Notes: generated by a model not told the origin, from the sequence alone. A DNA stretch of 64,000 bases from Pseudomonas putida (GCF_002025705.1 NZ_CP018846.1:3029501-3093500); one strand, 5' to 3'; counted from the first letter of the stretch, positions 9,225 to 17,747 are shown. Program-made: numbers and translations.

Positions 9225-9962
9225 ATGAATCAACCCTTACGCACGCAACCCATTGCGCCCCTGCTCGACCTGCAGGTCGAAGCCAAGTCCTTCGGTGCCA
9301 CCCCGGTACTGGGGCAGATCGACTTGCAGCTGCAACCCGGCGAGATCGTCAGCCTGCTAGGCCCCAGCGGCTGCGGCAAGAGCACCTTGCTGCGGCTGGT
9401 GGCACAACTCGACCCACACTTCAGCGGCCGCCTGCACAGGCGCCCCGAGCACGTTGGCTTGGTGTTCCAGGAGCCCAGGCTGATGCCCTGGCTGAGCGTG
9501 GCCGACAATATCGGCTTCAGTGAGGACAACCGCTACGACCGCGCCAGGGTGGCTGCGCTGATCGACGAGGTCGGGCTCACAGGCTTCGCCGATGCCTTGC
9601 CCAAGGCGTTGTCCGGCGGCATGGCCCAGCGTGTGGCCATTGCCCGCGGCTTGTATGGCCAACCACCATTGTTGCTGCTCGACGAGCCGTTCAGTGCAGT
9701 GGATGCATTTACCCGCTTCAAGCTGCAGGACTTGCTGCTGCAGCTGGCCCGCCGGCACGGGATTGCCTTGTTGGTGGTGACCCATGATGTGGACGAGGCG
9801 CTGTACCTGAGTGATCGGGTGCTGGTGATCGGCAACCGACCCGGGACGGTCTGCCGGGAACTGCGGATCGGGCTGGGATATCCGCGGGAGCGGACGGACG
9901 AGCGCCTGGCGCGGCTGCGCGGGGAGGCGCTGGAGGCGTTGCACATGGCTCGGGTGATCTGA
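9225..9962 (+). CDS. SsuB-type ABC transporter ATP-binding protein
   Basis: A 245-residue ATPase that powers the importer. Walker A GPSGCGKST, Q-loop VFQEPRLMPWL, signature LSGGMAQRVAIARGL, Walker B LLLLDEPFSAVD and the switch histidine in VVTHDVDEA are all intact. The frame is open further upstream inside the permease gene, but ATG 9225 directly after the permease stop gives the normal length. After this gene the base composition changes sharply to AT-rich, marking the end of the native segment. Confidence 0.92.
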   Translation: MNQPLRTQPIAPLLDLQVEAKSFGATPVLGQIDLQLQPGEIVSLLGPSGCGKSTLLRLVAQLDPHFSGRLHRRPEHVGLVFQEPRLMPWLSVADNIGFSEDNRYDRARVAALIDEVGLTGFADALPKALSGGMAQRVAIARGLYGQPPLLLLDEPFSAVDAFTRFKLQDLLLQLARRHGIALLVVTHDVDEALYLSDRVLVIGNRPGTVCRELRIGLGYPRERTDERLARLRGEALEALHMARVI

Positions 9963-10380
9963 GCCATGTGAACGGACGATTTTACATCATGAAACAATAA
10001 GCAGTGCCGAGCCGCCAACTTGAGCCGCCTCAAAGAGCACCTCTATGTATAAACACCAGACTACGCAGCTCAGTTCGTACCCCTACATTAAATTAAGAAC
10101 CATCCTACAAAAAACAACAGAAACCCGCGTATATGCCTGCGAATGCCCTACATCGTAAGAATTGTCCAGGACACATATCTAAATTAGAGATACAAGCAGG
10201 CACATCAACTTCACTCACTTGCCAATTTTTTACTTGACGCAACCACATCAATACCCAATTCTGCCTATGCCCGTGGTTTCAGGGGACGCCTCCACAGTTA
10301 CAATATTTGCTAGTCAAACGCTGGCGACGACCACCCCGACATCCGTACAAAACCACATAAAAATAAAAGAGCAGCCCCTC
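9963..10380. other. AT-rich intergenic leader of the exporter island
   Basis: About 420 bases of markedly AT-rich DNA between the SsuB-like gene and the exporter. It contains one 34-codon ORF (10133-10237) and probably the promoter of the exporter genes. A frame in phase with the exporter permease is open from 10219, so a longer N-terminus cannot be excluded. Confidence 0.5.
10133..10237 (+). CDS. Short ORF (34 aa) with Thr/Ser/Cys-rich C-terminus
   Basis: The predicted peptide starts MPANALHRK and ends in GTSTSLTCQFFT, with two cysteines and a Thr/Ser cluster in the last twelve residues. It lies about 145 nt upstream of a two-gene ABC exporter in the same AT-rich island. The layout (small peptide gene, then exporter) recalls ribosomal peptide loci, but the ribosome binding site is poor and no modification enzyme or peptidase is present. 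It may be chance coding. Confidence 0.25.
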   Translation: MPANALHRKNCPGHISKLEIQAGTSTSLTCQFFT

Positions 10381-11139
10381 ATGACTCGCTTATTTTTCAG
10401 CCTTAAACGCAGCCTCCCAAAATCGCTACGAATCATAAAAATCCTCACATTTGAATACCTGAGAGAACCAACAGCACTGCTTTGGACGGGCATTGCGCCA
10501 TGCATCATGTTCATATTTTCAATGCAGAAATTTAAATACGCGACTGTCGCCCACTCATCTTACGCAACCTCAGCAGCATGGTTTTACTCGTACATGTCGG
10601 CGAGCGTGGCCTTTTTTGGCTTTAGTTTTTACCTGATTGGCAGACGAGAAAGCGGCTTCATACGGTCCTTTATCTATCAAAAATCGGCAGTCCGGCTTTT
10701 CCTAGCATCACACTTCATAAGCTATTCGTTACTCAGCCTATTCTATTTCTCTCTTTTTTATCTGGCGACCAAGCCTTTCTTTGGTAGCTACTCCCCTTCT
10801 GAGTACTTTTATCTCGCGGGATGTTTCTACACAAGCTATCTGATATTTAGTTGTTTAGGCCTCGCCATCGCTGCTTTACCGATCAAATTTGGCACTGCCA
10901 GCACAGCCTTTTCGCTTTTGTCATTCTGGATGCTGCTTTCAGGATATCTAGGCGCGACTACCACACTAGATAGAGGCGCTTCACTTTCGGAGGTAAACCC
11001 GCTCTCTATAAGCATGCAAATTTTCAGTGGGGAGTTACCCTTGGCGTACAGTTTCATCGTAGCCTGCCTTGCACTTTTATCTGGATCATTCCTGACCACA
11101 AAAAAGCTCAGAACTCAACCCGTTTGGAGCAGGTACTGA
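10381..11139 (+). CDS. ABC-2 type exporter permease in AT-rich island
   Basis: A 252-residue membrane protein with six hydrophobic segments (about residues 30-48, 62-84, 105-130, 140-165, 170-190 and 220-240), the layout of ABC-2 permeases. I find no closer family. The start at 10381 follows an AAGAGCAG-like site; the frame is open upstream but the added residues look unlike a signal or membrane segment. Codon use (many AAA, TTT, ATA codons) contrasts strongly with flanking genes, a sign of transfer. The ATPase gene begins within its stop codon (TGATG), so the two form a unit. The exported substrate is unknown. Confidence 0.75.
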   Translation: MTRLFFSLKRSLPKSLRIIKILTFEYLREPTALLWTGIAPCIMFIFSMQKFKYATVAHSSYATSAAWFYSYMSASVAFFGFSFYLIGRRESGFIRSFIYQKSAVRLFLASHFISYSLLSLFYFSLFYLATKPFFGSYSPSEYFYLAGCFYTSYLIFSCLGLAIAALPIKFGTASTAFSLLSFWMLLSGYLGATTTLDRGASLSEVNPLSISMQIFSGELPLAYSFIVACLALLSGSFLTTKKLRTQPVWSRY

Positions 11140-11840
11140 TGAACTTATTAACTATCAACAATCTCACGCTTTCTTACAGTCAAAACCTGTTACTCAATGA
11201 CATTGACATGCATGTTTCCAACGGTGAGACCGTTGGCGTACTTGGAGTGAATGGCGCCGGAAAAACAACACTTTTCGACTTGATCTGCCGCGTTAAATCA
11301 CCCGATAGCGGGGAAATCATAAACCATGCAAAAAACCAAGCCTACCTGACTCAAATTCTTACCCCTCCTCCCTTGCTGAGAATGCACGAAGCAGGAGAGC
11401 TCATTACCCTTTTGAATTGCAGCCACCCCCCCAGTCAACATGAAATGCTGTCTCGGTTAGCGAATTGGTCTACCCACTTAGCCAAACGCTATGCCGATAT
11501 TTCAAAGAAGAAGGCATCTACCTGCAGCTACGGTGAGATTCGCAGCTACTTCACCCTGACCCTGTTACTGATGCAAAGCGACCTGATCATCCTCGACGAA
11601 CCGACAGCCGGTGTAGACCCGGAGTTTCGCCACTACATCTGGCTTGGCATCCACCATGCGTGCCAGGAAGGCGCTACCGTTCTGGTTTCTTCGCACTACA
11701 CGGAAGAGATTGCAATGAATTGTCATCGCTTCTATATGCTGGCGCACAGGAAGCTCGAAGCATTTGACTGTGCCGACCAGTTTCTAGCTCGACATCAGGC
11801 AAAAACTCTGGATCAAGCCTTTATCCAGGCATCGCAATGA
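11139..11840 (+). CDS. ABC exporter ATP-binding protein with degenerate signature motif
   Basis: A 233-residue ATPase of the CcmA/drug-exporter type. Walker A is GVNGAGKTT, Walker B is LIILDEPTAGVDP and the switch histidine is in SSHYTEE. The signature motif, normally LSGGQ, is replaced by TCSYGEIRSY, retaining only one glycine. The protein pairs with the preceding permease, sharing one base at the stop/start junction. AT-rich codon use falls towards the 3' end, where the sequence becomes more like the host. Active export is likely but the changed signature could slow or alter ATP hydrolysis. Confidence 0.82.
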   Translation: MNLLTINNLTLSYSQNLLLNDIDMHVSNGETVGVLGVNGAGKTTLFDLICRVKSPDSGEIINHAKNQAYLTQILTPPPLLRMHEAGELITLLNCSHPPSQHEMLSRLANWSTHLAKRYADISKKKASTCSYGEIRSYFTLTLLLMQSDLIILDEPTAGVDPEFRHYIWLGIHHACQEGATVLVSSHYTEEIAMNCHRFYMLAHRKLEAFDCADQFLARHQAKTLDQAFIQASQ

Positions 11841-11956
11841 GGCATTGCCTTTACCGGGCTCCAGGCGTCCAAAGCCGCTTCTAATGATCTGCGCCGGCCA
11901 GTGGAAGCCGCACGTGGCAACGAACCGCGGCGATGGGCTGCAAGGCAGCCCCTGCT

Positions 11957-12748
11957 TCAACACCGGTTCAACCAGGATCGGGTCGCTTCATAGGCCGCCT
12001 TCAACCGCAGATCAGGCGCAAGCAGCGCCGAGGGTGTTTCCACGCTGACCTGCACATCGGCGGGCAATGCATTCAACAGTGCCGCCAACGGCAACTGCCC
12101 GCCCCCTGGCAACAATCGCCCTTCCCGCGCCTCCTGAATGATCAACGCTTCGGCCGGCGCCTGCAGCGGTGCATCGCACAACTGCACAGCCCGCAAAAGC
12201 CGCGGATCCACCTGGGCAAGCGCCTGCTCATTCCCACCCGAACGGTACAGGTGCAGCGCATCCACCAGCACTCCGGCATTGCCCTGCCCGGTCGCGGCCA
12301 CCGCGGCCACGGCTTGCTGCAAGTTTGCCACTGCCCGCCAGCGCATGAATTCGAGATCCACACGCAGGCCGTAGCCGCTGGCCAGTTCGCACAAGGTCGC
12401 GAGGTTGTGCACGAGGCGTGCACTGTCCAGATCGTCACCCGAAACCGTGAGGCTGCTTGCGCCGAGCTCCGCGCCGGCGGCAAGCAAACCTTCATGGTCG
12501 GCAAGCTGGAAAGCAGGGGTCAGCGAAACGAACTCGATATCACTGACCTGCACGCCCTCGCCCGCTATCGCCGCCTTCAGCTCACGTGCAGCCGCGCTGC
12601 CAGCCTCCAGTGGGTAGCCTGTGGCTCCCGGCTGCACCGGATGCAACCGCAGCCCCACTGCACTGAAGCCGGCCTGCGCGGCCTCACGCAGCAACTCGAC
12701 CGGCGCCAGGTCCAGCGCCGTCAGGTGGGCAACCGCCAGCGGCCTCAA
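11957..12748 (-). CDS. TIM-barrel protein, sugar phosphate isomerase/epimerase family
   Basis: The 263-residue product fits the xylose-isomerase-like TIM-barrel family (AP endonuclease 2 fold). Recognisable elements are the N-terminal LREAAQAGFSAVGLR strand-helix, VSDIEFVSLTP, a metal-site-like VDLEFMRW, VLVDALHLYRSGG and a late VQVSVETPS. The start is most likely the TTG at 12748, which overlaps the TGA of the upstream SDR gene (TTGA); no ATG gives a sensible N-terminus. It ends a four-gene minus-strand operon with an SDR, an MFS importer and an amidohydrolase, so it probably isomerises or epimerises an intermediate of that pathway. The substrate is not known. Confidence 0.75.
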   Translation of the reverse strand: MRPLAVAHLTALDLAPVELLREAAQAGFSAVGLRLHPVQPGATGYPLEAGSAAARELKAAIAGEGVQVSDIEFVSLTPAFQLADHEGLLAAGAELGASSLTVSGDDLDSARLVHNLATLCELASGYGLRVDLEFMRWRAVANLQQAVAAVAATGQGNAGVLVDALHLYRSGGNEQALAQVDPRLLRAVQLCDAPLQAPAEALIIQEAREGRLLPGGGQLPLAALLNALPADVQVSVETPSALLAPDLRLKAAYEATRSWLNRC

Positions 12749-13485
12749 TAGGTTGCCCTCCCGCCACTGAGGTCGAACACGAAGCCGGTGGTGAAGCTGC
12801 ATTCCGGCCCGGCGATCCAGGTCACCATGTTGGCAATCTCTTCGACCTTGAGGAAGCGCCCCATGGGGATCTTGGCCTTGCTGGCGGCGATGTGTTCCGG
12901 GGTCATTTCGGCCATCAGTGGCGTCTCGACCATGGCCGGGGCGATGCAGTTGAGCAGCACGCCGTCCTGGGCCAGCTCCTTGGCCGCCGCTTTGGTGAAC
13001 GCGATGACGCCGGCCTTGGCCGCCGAGTACGCCGAGATGTACTGCACGCCATCCTTGCCAGCCATCGAGGCGACATTGACGATGCGCCCGTAGCCCCGCT
13101 CGCGCATGTGCGGGATGGCAGTACGGCAGCAATAGAACACGCCGTTGAGGTCGATGGCGATGACCTTGTCCCACGCTTCAGGCGGGTATTCCCACGAAGC
13201 CACCACCGGGCCGTTGATACCGGCATTGTTGACCAGGATCTCGACGTGCCCGACATGGGCCAGCGCTGCGGCGAACGCAGCCTCCACCGACGCCAGCGAA
13301 GCCACATCCACCGCTTGGCGCAATACTGGCTCGAAACCGTTTTCAGCACTGTTCCAGCCATCGACCGCGAGGTCCCAGATCACCACCTGGGCGCCGGCCT
13401 GGTGCAGGCGCTGGGCGATCGCCAGGCCAATGCCGCGCATGCCGCCGGTGACGATTGCAGTTTGCCCGTGCAGGAGTTGGCTCAT
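12745..13485 (-). CDS. SDR family NAD(P)-dependent dehydrogenase
   Basis: A classical 246-residue short-chain dehydrogenase. The cofactor motif TGGMRGIG is at about residue 14, NNAG at about 87, and the catalytic Ser-Tyr-Lys is in VASMAGKDGVQYISAYSAAKAG. The Asp in VVIWDLAVDG at the end of the second strand suggests NAD preference. It overlaps both neighbours (4 nt with the MFS gene, 3-4 nt with the TIM-barrel gene), so it is part of a tightly coupled catabolic operon, probably oxidising a hydroxyl group of the imported sugar acid or lactone. Confidence 0.9.
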   Translation of the reverse strand: MSQLLHGQTAIVTGGMRGIGLAIAQRLHQAGAQVVIWDLAVDGWNSAENGFEPVLRQAVDVASLASVEAAFAAALAHVGHVEILVNNAGINGPVVASWEYPPEAWDKVIAIDLNGVFYCCRTAIPHMRERGYGRIVNVASMAGKDGVQYISAYSAAKAGVIAFTKAAAKELAQDGVLLNCIAPAMVETPLMAEMTPEHIAASKAKIPMGRFLKVEEIANMVTWIAGPECSFTTGFVFDLSGGRATY

Positions 13486-14840
13486 TGTCTTGCTCCATTT
13501 TCAACAGAAGGGATATCCGGCAGGCGACGCAGGTCGCGCACCATGAACAGGTAGCACAGCGCACCGAGCGCGGTGATCGACGACACGAAGACCAGCGCCC
13601 ATACAAACGAACCGGTGGCGGTGACGATCAGGCCGATGGTCAGCGGGGTGACGATGCCGGCGGCGTTGGCGAACAGGTTGAACAAGCCGCCGCTCAGGCC
13701 CAGCAGGCCCTTTGGCGCGATATCGGAAACAATCATCCAGGCCAGGGCCGACATGCCTTGGGCGAAATAGGCGACACACAGGATGGTGATCACCAGCGCG
13801 TCGGACTCGACATAGTTGGCCAGCACGATGATCGATGCCGTCAGCAACCCGGCAATCACCGGCAGCTTGCGCGCCAGGTTCAGCGAATAGCCACGGCGCA
13901 GCAGCGCATCGGAAATCCAGCCACCCACCAGCGTGCCCAGCGACGCGGCAATGAACGGCAGCACCGCCACCCAACCTACCTTGAGCCAAGGCATGTGCCG
14001 CTCGGTGACCAGGTAAGTGGGGAACCAGGTGAGGAAGAACACATTGGTCGAGTTGCAGGCGAACTGCCCCAGGCAAATGCCAAGCATGTTGCGGTGCTTG
14101 AGCAACGCCGGGATCTGCGACCAGCTGAACTTCGTGGCCTTCTGCCCGCCGTCAACCACCCCGCCGCCAGCGGCGATGTAGTCGAGCTCTGCCTGGTTGG
14201 CCGAAGTCGACTGGTGCGGCTCGTGGTATTTACGCCACCACACCAGGCCATAGACGATGCCCAGCAGGCCCACCGCCATCAGCAGGAAGCGCCAGCCATA
14301 GGCATGCAGCACCCAGAACAGCAACGGTGTCAGGAACGCCAGCCCGGTGTACTCGGCAAAGGTGTAGATCCCGGTTGCCCGGGCCCGCTCGCTCTGCGGG
14401 AACCAGGTCGCCACCACGCGGCTGTTGGTGGGGAAGCACGGCGCCTCGGTCACGCCGACCAGAAAACGCATGCCAAGCAACGACAAAAAGCCCTGGGCCA
14501 GGCCCTGCAGGCCGGTGAACAGCGACCACAGGGTCAGCGCCAGCCAGTAGGTGAGTTTGGTGCCGAGGCGGTCGATGAGGATGCCGCCAGGAATCTGCGC
14601 GGCGGCGTAGGTCCAGGAAAACGCCGAGAAGATCACCCCCATCATCGCCGCGTTCAGGCCCAGGTCGGCACTGATGCTCGGGGCGGCGATACCCATCACG
14701 CTGCGGTCCAGGTAGTTGATCATGGTGCCACCGGAAATCAGCGCCAGGATCATGAAACGGGTACGGGTGCGTTGTTGCGCGCGCGCGGGGGTGTCGAGGG
14801 TATCGAACACCCCGGCGCCGATTGGCTGCTCAGTGCTCAT
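13482..14840 (-). CDS. MFS transporter, anion:cation symporter (ACS) family
   Basis: A 452-residue, 12-TM importer of the ACS family, which takes up sugar acids such as galactonate, glucarate and related organic anions. The N-terminal RTRFMILALISGGTMINYLDR is typical of GudP/ExuT-like proteins, followed by GVIFSAFSWTYAAAQIPGGILIDRLGTK (motif A region; quoted in part) and a central loop of about 60 residues. The ATG at 14840 matches the family start; the frame is open upstream. It lies between an amidohydrolase and an SDR gene, so it is probably the uptake step of this catabolic operon. Confidence 0.88.
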   Translation of the reverse strand: MSTEQPIGAGVFDTLDTPARAQQRTRTRFMILALISGGTMINYLDRSVMGIAAPSISADLGLNAAMMGVIFSAFSWTYAAAQIPGGILIDRLGTKLTYWLALTLWSLFTGLQGLAQGFLSLLGMRFLVGVTEAPCFPTNSRVVATWFPQSERARATGIYTFAEYTGLAFLTPLLFWVLHAYGWRFLLMAVGLLGIVYGLVWWRKYHEPHQSTSANQAELDYIAAGGGVVDGGQKATKFSWSQIPALLKHRNMLGICLGQFACNSTNVFFLTWFPTYLVTERHMPWLKVGWVAVLPFIAASLGTLVGGWISDALLRRGYSLNLARKLPVIAGLLTASIIVLANYVESDALVITILCVAYFAQGMSALAWMIVSDIAPKGLLGLSGGLFNLFANAAGIVTPLTIGLIVTATGSFVWALVFVSSITALGALCYLFMVRDLRRLPDIPSVENGARQ

Positions 14841-14881
14841 GGCGATTGCTCTCTTGTTATTGGAATGGCAAGTGCAAGGAA

Positions 14882-15709
14882 TCAGGCAAAGCCGAACAGC
14901 CGCCGCGGGGTGTCCCACATGACCTTGCGGCGCAGGCGGGCGTCGGGCATCAGGCGTTCGGCCAGTTTCAGCAGCGGGCCGTAATCGACCCGGGCATGCT
15001 GGCGGATGAACGGCCAGTCCGAGCCCCACACGCAGGCATCCGGGCCAAACGCTTCGAGCAGCACGCGTACGTAGTCGTGGCTTTGCTCATACAGGCCATC
15101 GGCTTCGGCGAACTTCTGCATGCCTGACAATTTCACCCAGGCCCGCCCGCTGCGGGCCAGCCGCAGCAGGGCCTGGAAGCCGGCCTGCTGCAGGCCGCCA
15201 GCGGCATCCGGGCGGCCGCAGTGGTCGATCAACAGGCGCGCCGAGGCGTTTTCGATCAGCCACTGCAGGCCCAGCAACTGGTCTTCGCAGACCTGTACCT
15301 GAGCGAACATACCCAGCTCGGCCAGCTTGCCGAACAGCGGCTCGGCATCGCGCATGCTCGCCACGCCGTACAACGCAGGGTTGAAGGCCACACCGACCAC
15401 GCCCTGCTCGCGCAGCGCGGCCAGTGCGTCCAGGCTGATCTGCCGTTCAACCACCGCGATCCCCTTGAAGCGCCCCTGGCCGGCAGCCAGTGCGTGCAAC
15501 AGCAGGGCATTGTCGGTGTGGTAGCCACTGTTCGGTCCCACCAGCAAGGCGTGGCGCACCCCATAGGCATCCATCACCTGGTTGAACTGGGCCAGGGGGG
15601 CGACCTCCTGGCCGGACGGCGCGTAAGGGGCGTCGGGGTGGTAAGCGAAGCGTGCAGGGTCAAACAAATGGTTATGGCAGTCGATCTTTGGTTCGTCGTA
15701 GATGTTCAA
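14882..15709 (-). CDS. Amidohydrolase family 2 protein, probable lactonase
   Basis: A 275-residue TIM-barrel metal hydrolase of the COG3618 type (sugar lactonases, 2-pyrone-4,6-dicarboxylate lactonase and relatives). The metal-binding DCHNHLFD motif is at about residue 11, LLIDHCGRPD carries a later His, and GSDWPF carries the conserved Asp near the C-terminus. No ATG is available; the TTG at 15709 has an AAGGA site 7 nt upstream and is a better start than the TTG at 15724. First gene of the minus-strand operon, divergent from a LysR regulator, it probably opens a lactone ring before or after the SDR step. Confidence 0.82.
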   Translation of the reverse strand: MNIYDEPKIDCHNHLFDPARFAYHPDAPYAPSGQEVAPLAQFNQVMDAYGVRHALLVGPNSGYHTDNALLLHALAAGQGRFKGIAVVERQISLDALAALREQGVVGVAFNPALYGVASMRDAEPLFGKLAELGMFAQVQVCEDQLLGLQWLIENASARLLIDHCGRPDAAGGLQQAGFQALLRLARSGRAWVKLSGMQKFAEADGLYEQSHDYVRVLLEAFGPDACVWGSDWPFIRQHARVDYGPLLKLAERLMPDARLRRKVMWDTPRRLFGFA

Positions 15710-15855
15710 GCGCGGTTCCTTCAAGCGCCAATGCGCTTGCCTGCAGATCTTGTTATTGTTCGCCGCCAGGGCGATTTGCCTGGGCTCACGATACTGCGGG
15801 CGGTTGTACAGCGCTCATACACAGATGGCGAAGACCATAACCGAAGGTAATAGGC

Positions 15856-16809
15856 ATGATCCCCGCTCAGGAAAACCCCGACGGCACGACGATGGTGTTC
15901 AAGCTGCGGCACATGGAAGTGTTCCGTGCGGTGATGCTGACCGGTTCGATCAGCGCGGCCGCGAAGATGCTTTACGTGTCCCAGCCGGCCGTGAGCAAGC
16001 TGATCGGCTATATCGAGGGACGCCTGAGCTACCGGCTGTTCGAGCGGATCAACAACCGCCTGGTGCCCACGGCCGAGGCGCAGGTGCTGTACCGTGAGGT
16101 CGAGCGGGTGTATCAGGCGGCCTTGCAGGTGAACGAGTGCGCCCATTCCCTGGCCGCTGGTACCCATCGCACGCTGCGTATCTCCTGCAGTGCCTCGCTA
16201 TCTACCGTGGTGATCCCCGCCGCGCTGGCCCAGCTCAAGCGCGAAGCGCCGTCGCTGCAGATCGAGTGGCAGACCTCGCTGATGCACGCCATGCCCAACC
16301 AGATCCTGTCCAAGACCGTCGACCTGTCGATTGCCGCGTTGCCGGTGATCCACGACCACCTGTACTCCCAGGCCTTCATGCGCGGGCGCATGGTGGTGGT
16401 GATGCCGGCCGGGCATGCCTTGGCACAGCAACCGTCCTTGACCCTGCAACAGCTGCAGGGCCATGCGCTGCTGCTGTTCCGCCCGGACATGCCGTTCGGC
16501 CAGCTGTTGGCCGGCCATATCCAGCGGCGCGGCCTGCAGCTGGATTCGCTGCTGTCATTCACCAATGCCAACGAAGCCGTGGCACTGGTCAAGCAGGGCA
16601 TGGGCATCAGCGTGATCGACGAGTTCGTTGCGCAGGACAGCGGCCTGCATGTGGTGCCCTTGGTCGACGAGATCCATTTCGATATCAGCTTTGTCTATTC
16701 GCGCTTCGAGCCACCCTCGCAGTCGGCGCTGCACCTGATGCGCGTGCTGCATGCCCAGGCGCTGAAGCTAGGGCGGGGGATTGACGGGTTCGCGCTGGCC
16801 ACGGTGTGA
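15856..16809 (+). CDS. LysR family transcriptional regulator of the adjacent catabolic operon
   Basis: The 317-residue protein has the LysR winged helix-turn-helix at about residues 17-75 (FKLRHMEVFRAVMLTGSISA, then AAKMLYVSQPAVSKLIGYIE) and a periplasmic-binding-like effector domain. It is transcribed divergently from the amidohydrolase operon with a 146-nt gap, the standard position for a LysR activator. ATG 15856 has an AAGGT site and precedes the helix-turn-helix by a short tail. The effector is likely a pathway intermediate. Confidence 0.88.
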   Translation: MIPAQENPDGTTMVFKLRHMEVFRAVMLTGSISAAAKMLYVSQPAVSKLIGYIEGRLSYRLFERINNRLVPTAEAQVLYREVERVYQAALQVNECAHSLAAGTHRTLRISCSASLSTVVIPAALAQLKREAPSLQIEWQTSLMHAMPNQILSKTVDLSIAALPVIHDHLYSQAFMRGRMVVVMPAGHALAQQPSLTLQQLQGHALLLFRPDMPFGQLLAGHIQRRGLQLDSLLSFTNANEAVALVKQGMGISVIDEFVAQDSGLHVVPLVDEIHFDISFVYSRFEPPSQSALHLMRVLHAQALKLGRGIDGFALATV

Positions 16810-16851
16810 TGGCTGCAAGGTGTTCACCGCAGCATTTTCAGCGCCTGTGAG

Positions 16852-17060
16852 ATCGAGCGCCGCCCGCGCGGCGCATCGCGGATAAATCCGCTCCTACATC
16901 TGTTGCAACGTGGCCATGCCTGTGAGGCCATGGTTGTCAGCTGGTTTGCACGGCTCAAGTCATGCGCCAAGGCAGGCAACCATGTCGTTACAGGTGCGGC
17001 ACGTTACAACAGATGTAGGAGCGGATTTATCCGCGATGCGCCGCGCGGGCGGCGCTCGAT
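16852..17060. repeat. Long inverted repeat, 61-nt arms with one mismatch
   Basis: The arms at 16852-16912 and 17000-17060 are reverse complements except for one base and enclose an 87-nt spacer without a gene. Each arm contains a REP-like core (GTAGGAGCGGATTTATCCGC) plus the extension GCGCCGCGCGGGCGGCGC. The element lies directly beside the gene-fragment junction at 17.1-17.75 kb. Confidence 0.9.
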
Positions 17061-17093
17061 GTATGCCTCCCCTGACAACCAAGACAGGCACCA

Positions 17094-17360
17094 TCAACCC
17101 AACCGCGGCAACCTGATATCCACGCTCAAGCCACCCGCCTCGCCCGCCTTGGCGCTGATACTGCCCTGATGCAACCCGATGGCGCGGCGGGCGATGGCCA
17201 GCCCCAGGCCGAAGCCATCGGCGCCGCTGTGCCCACCTCGGTCGAAAGGCTCGAAGATGCTCTGCAGGCGGGCCGGCTCGACGCCCGGCCCCTGGTCGAC
17301 GATGTGCACCTGCAACTGTTCCCCGCCCCCCACCCGCACCGCGTACCGGTCAGCAACGGG
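17094..17360 (-). pseudogene. 3' fragment of a sensor histidine kinase gene
   Basis: The reading frame ending at the TGA at 17094-17096 encodes the last part of a HATPase_c domain: VHIVDQGPGVEP (G1/N-type box), FEPFDRGG (F box) and GFGLGLAIARRAIGLHQG (G2 box), then a short C-terminus. The rest of the kinase (dimerisation domain, sensor, membrane segments) and any response regulator are missing. Upstream of about 17360 the protein stops resembling a kinase and the DNA instead encodes the opposite-strand bamA-like fragment. The exact breakpoint lies between about 17350 and 17400. Confidence 0.72.
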
Positions 17361-17389
17361 CCCATGCCCCTGGGCGCGGCGCCTCATCC

Positions 17390-17747
17390 TTGCGCGAGCG
17401 CCGGCCAGGCCTATTACTCCGACCGCGACACCGACGTGCTCGGCGGCAACATCCTGGTCACCGGCGGCGCCGAGTACATCTTCCCGATGCCCTTCATCAA
17501 GAACCAGAGCCAGCTGCGCAGCTCGGTGTTCGTCGACGCCGGCAACGTCTATTCCGGCAAGAGCTACCTGCCCACTACCCAGGGTTGCGGCAATGTCGAC
17601 CTGAACCCGCTGGCGGTGTCGCTGGGCGTGGGCGTGACCTGGTACAGCCCGATGGGGCCGCTGAGTTTCAGCCTGGCCGCGCCGCTGAAGAAGCCGGACA
17701 ACGCCGAGACGCAGATCTTCCTGTTCTCCCTGGGGCAGACCTTCTGA
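17390..17747 (+). pseudogene. 3' fragment of a bamA-like outer-membrane assembly gene
   Basis: The frame ending at 17747 encodes the last strands of a BamA/Omp85 barrel: LGGNILVTGGAEYIFPMPF, SSVFVDAGNVYSG, GVGVTWYSPMGPLSFSLAAP and the terminal FSLGQTF, with a C-terminal Phe that acts as outer-membrane signal. A whole BamA is about 790 residues; here only about 115 remain, with no signal peptide or POTRA domains. It faces the kinase fragment tail, with the two open ends joined near 17350-17400. An open frame continues upstream from 17169, but that part is antisense to the kinase fragment. Confidence 0.75.

Noticed and set aside
7452..9962. Naming the importer ssuABC (alkanesulfonate uptake)
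   Set aside because: No ssuD/ssuE or other sulfur-release enzyme is linked and the family includes nitrate, taurine and thiamine-precursor carriers, so only the family level is claimed.
13455..14984. 509-codon plus-strand frame opposite the ACS-family transporter
   Set aside because: Shadow frame rich in Gln/Arg/Gly; no domain.
17169..17747. A single 192-residue gene across the scar
   Set aside because: Its first 70 residues are antisense to the kinase fragment and unlike any protein; only the last 115 match a bamA-like C-terminus. It is treated as a pseudogene fragment.
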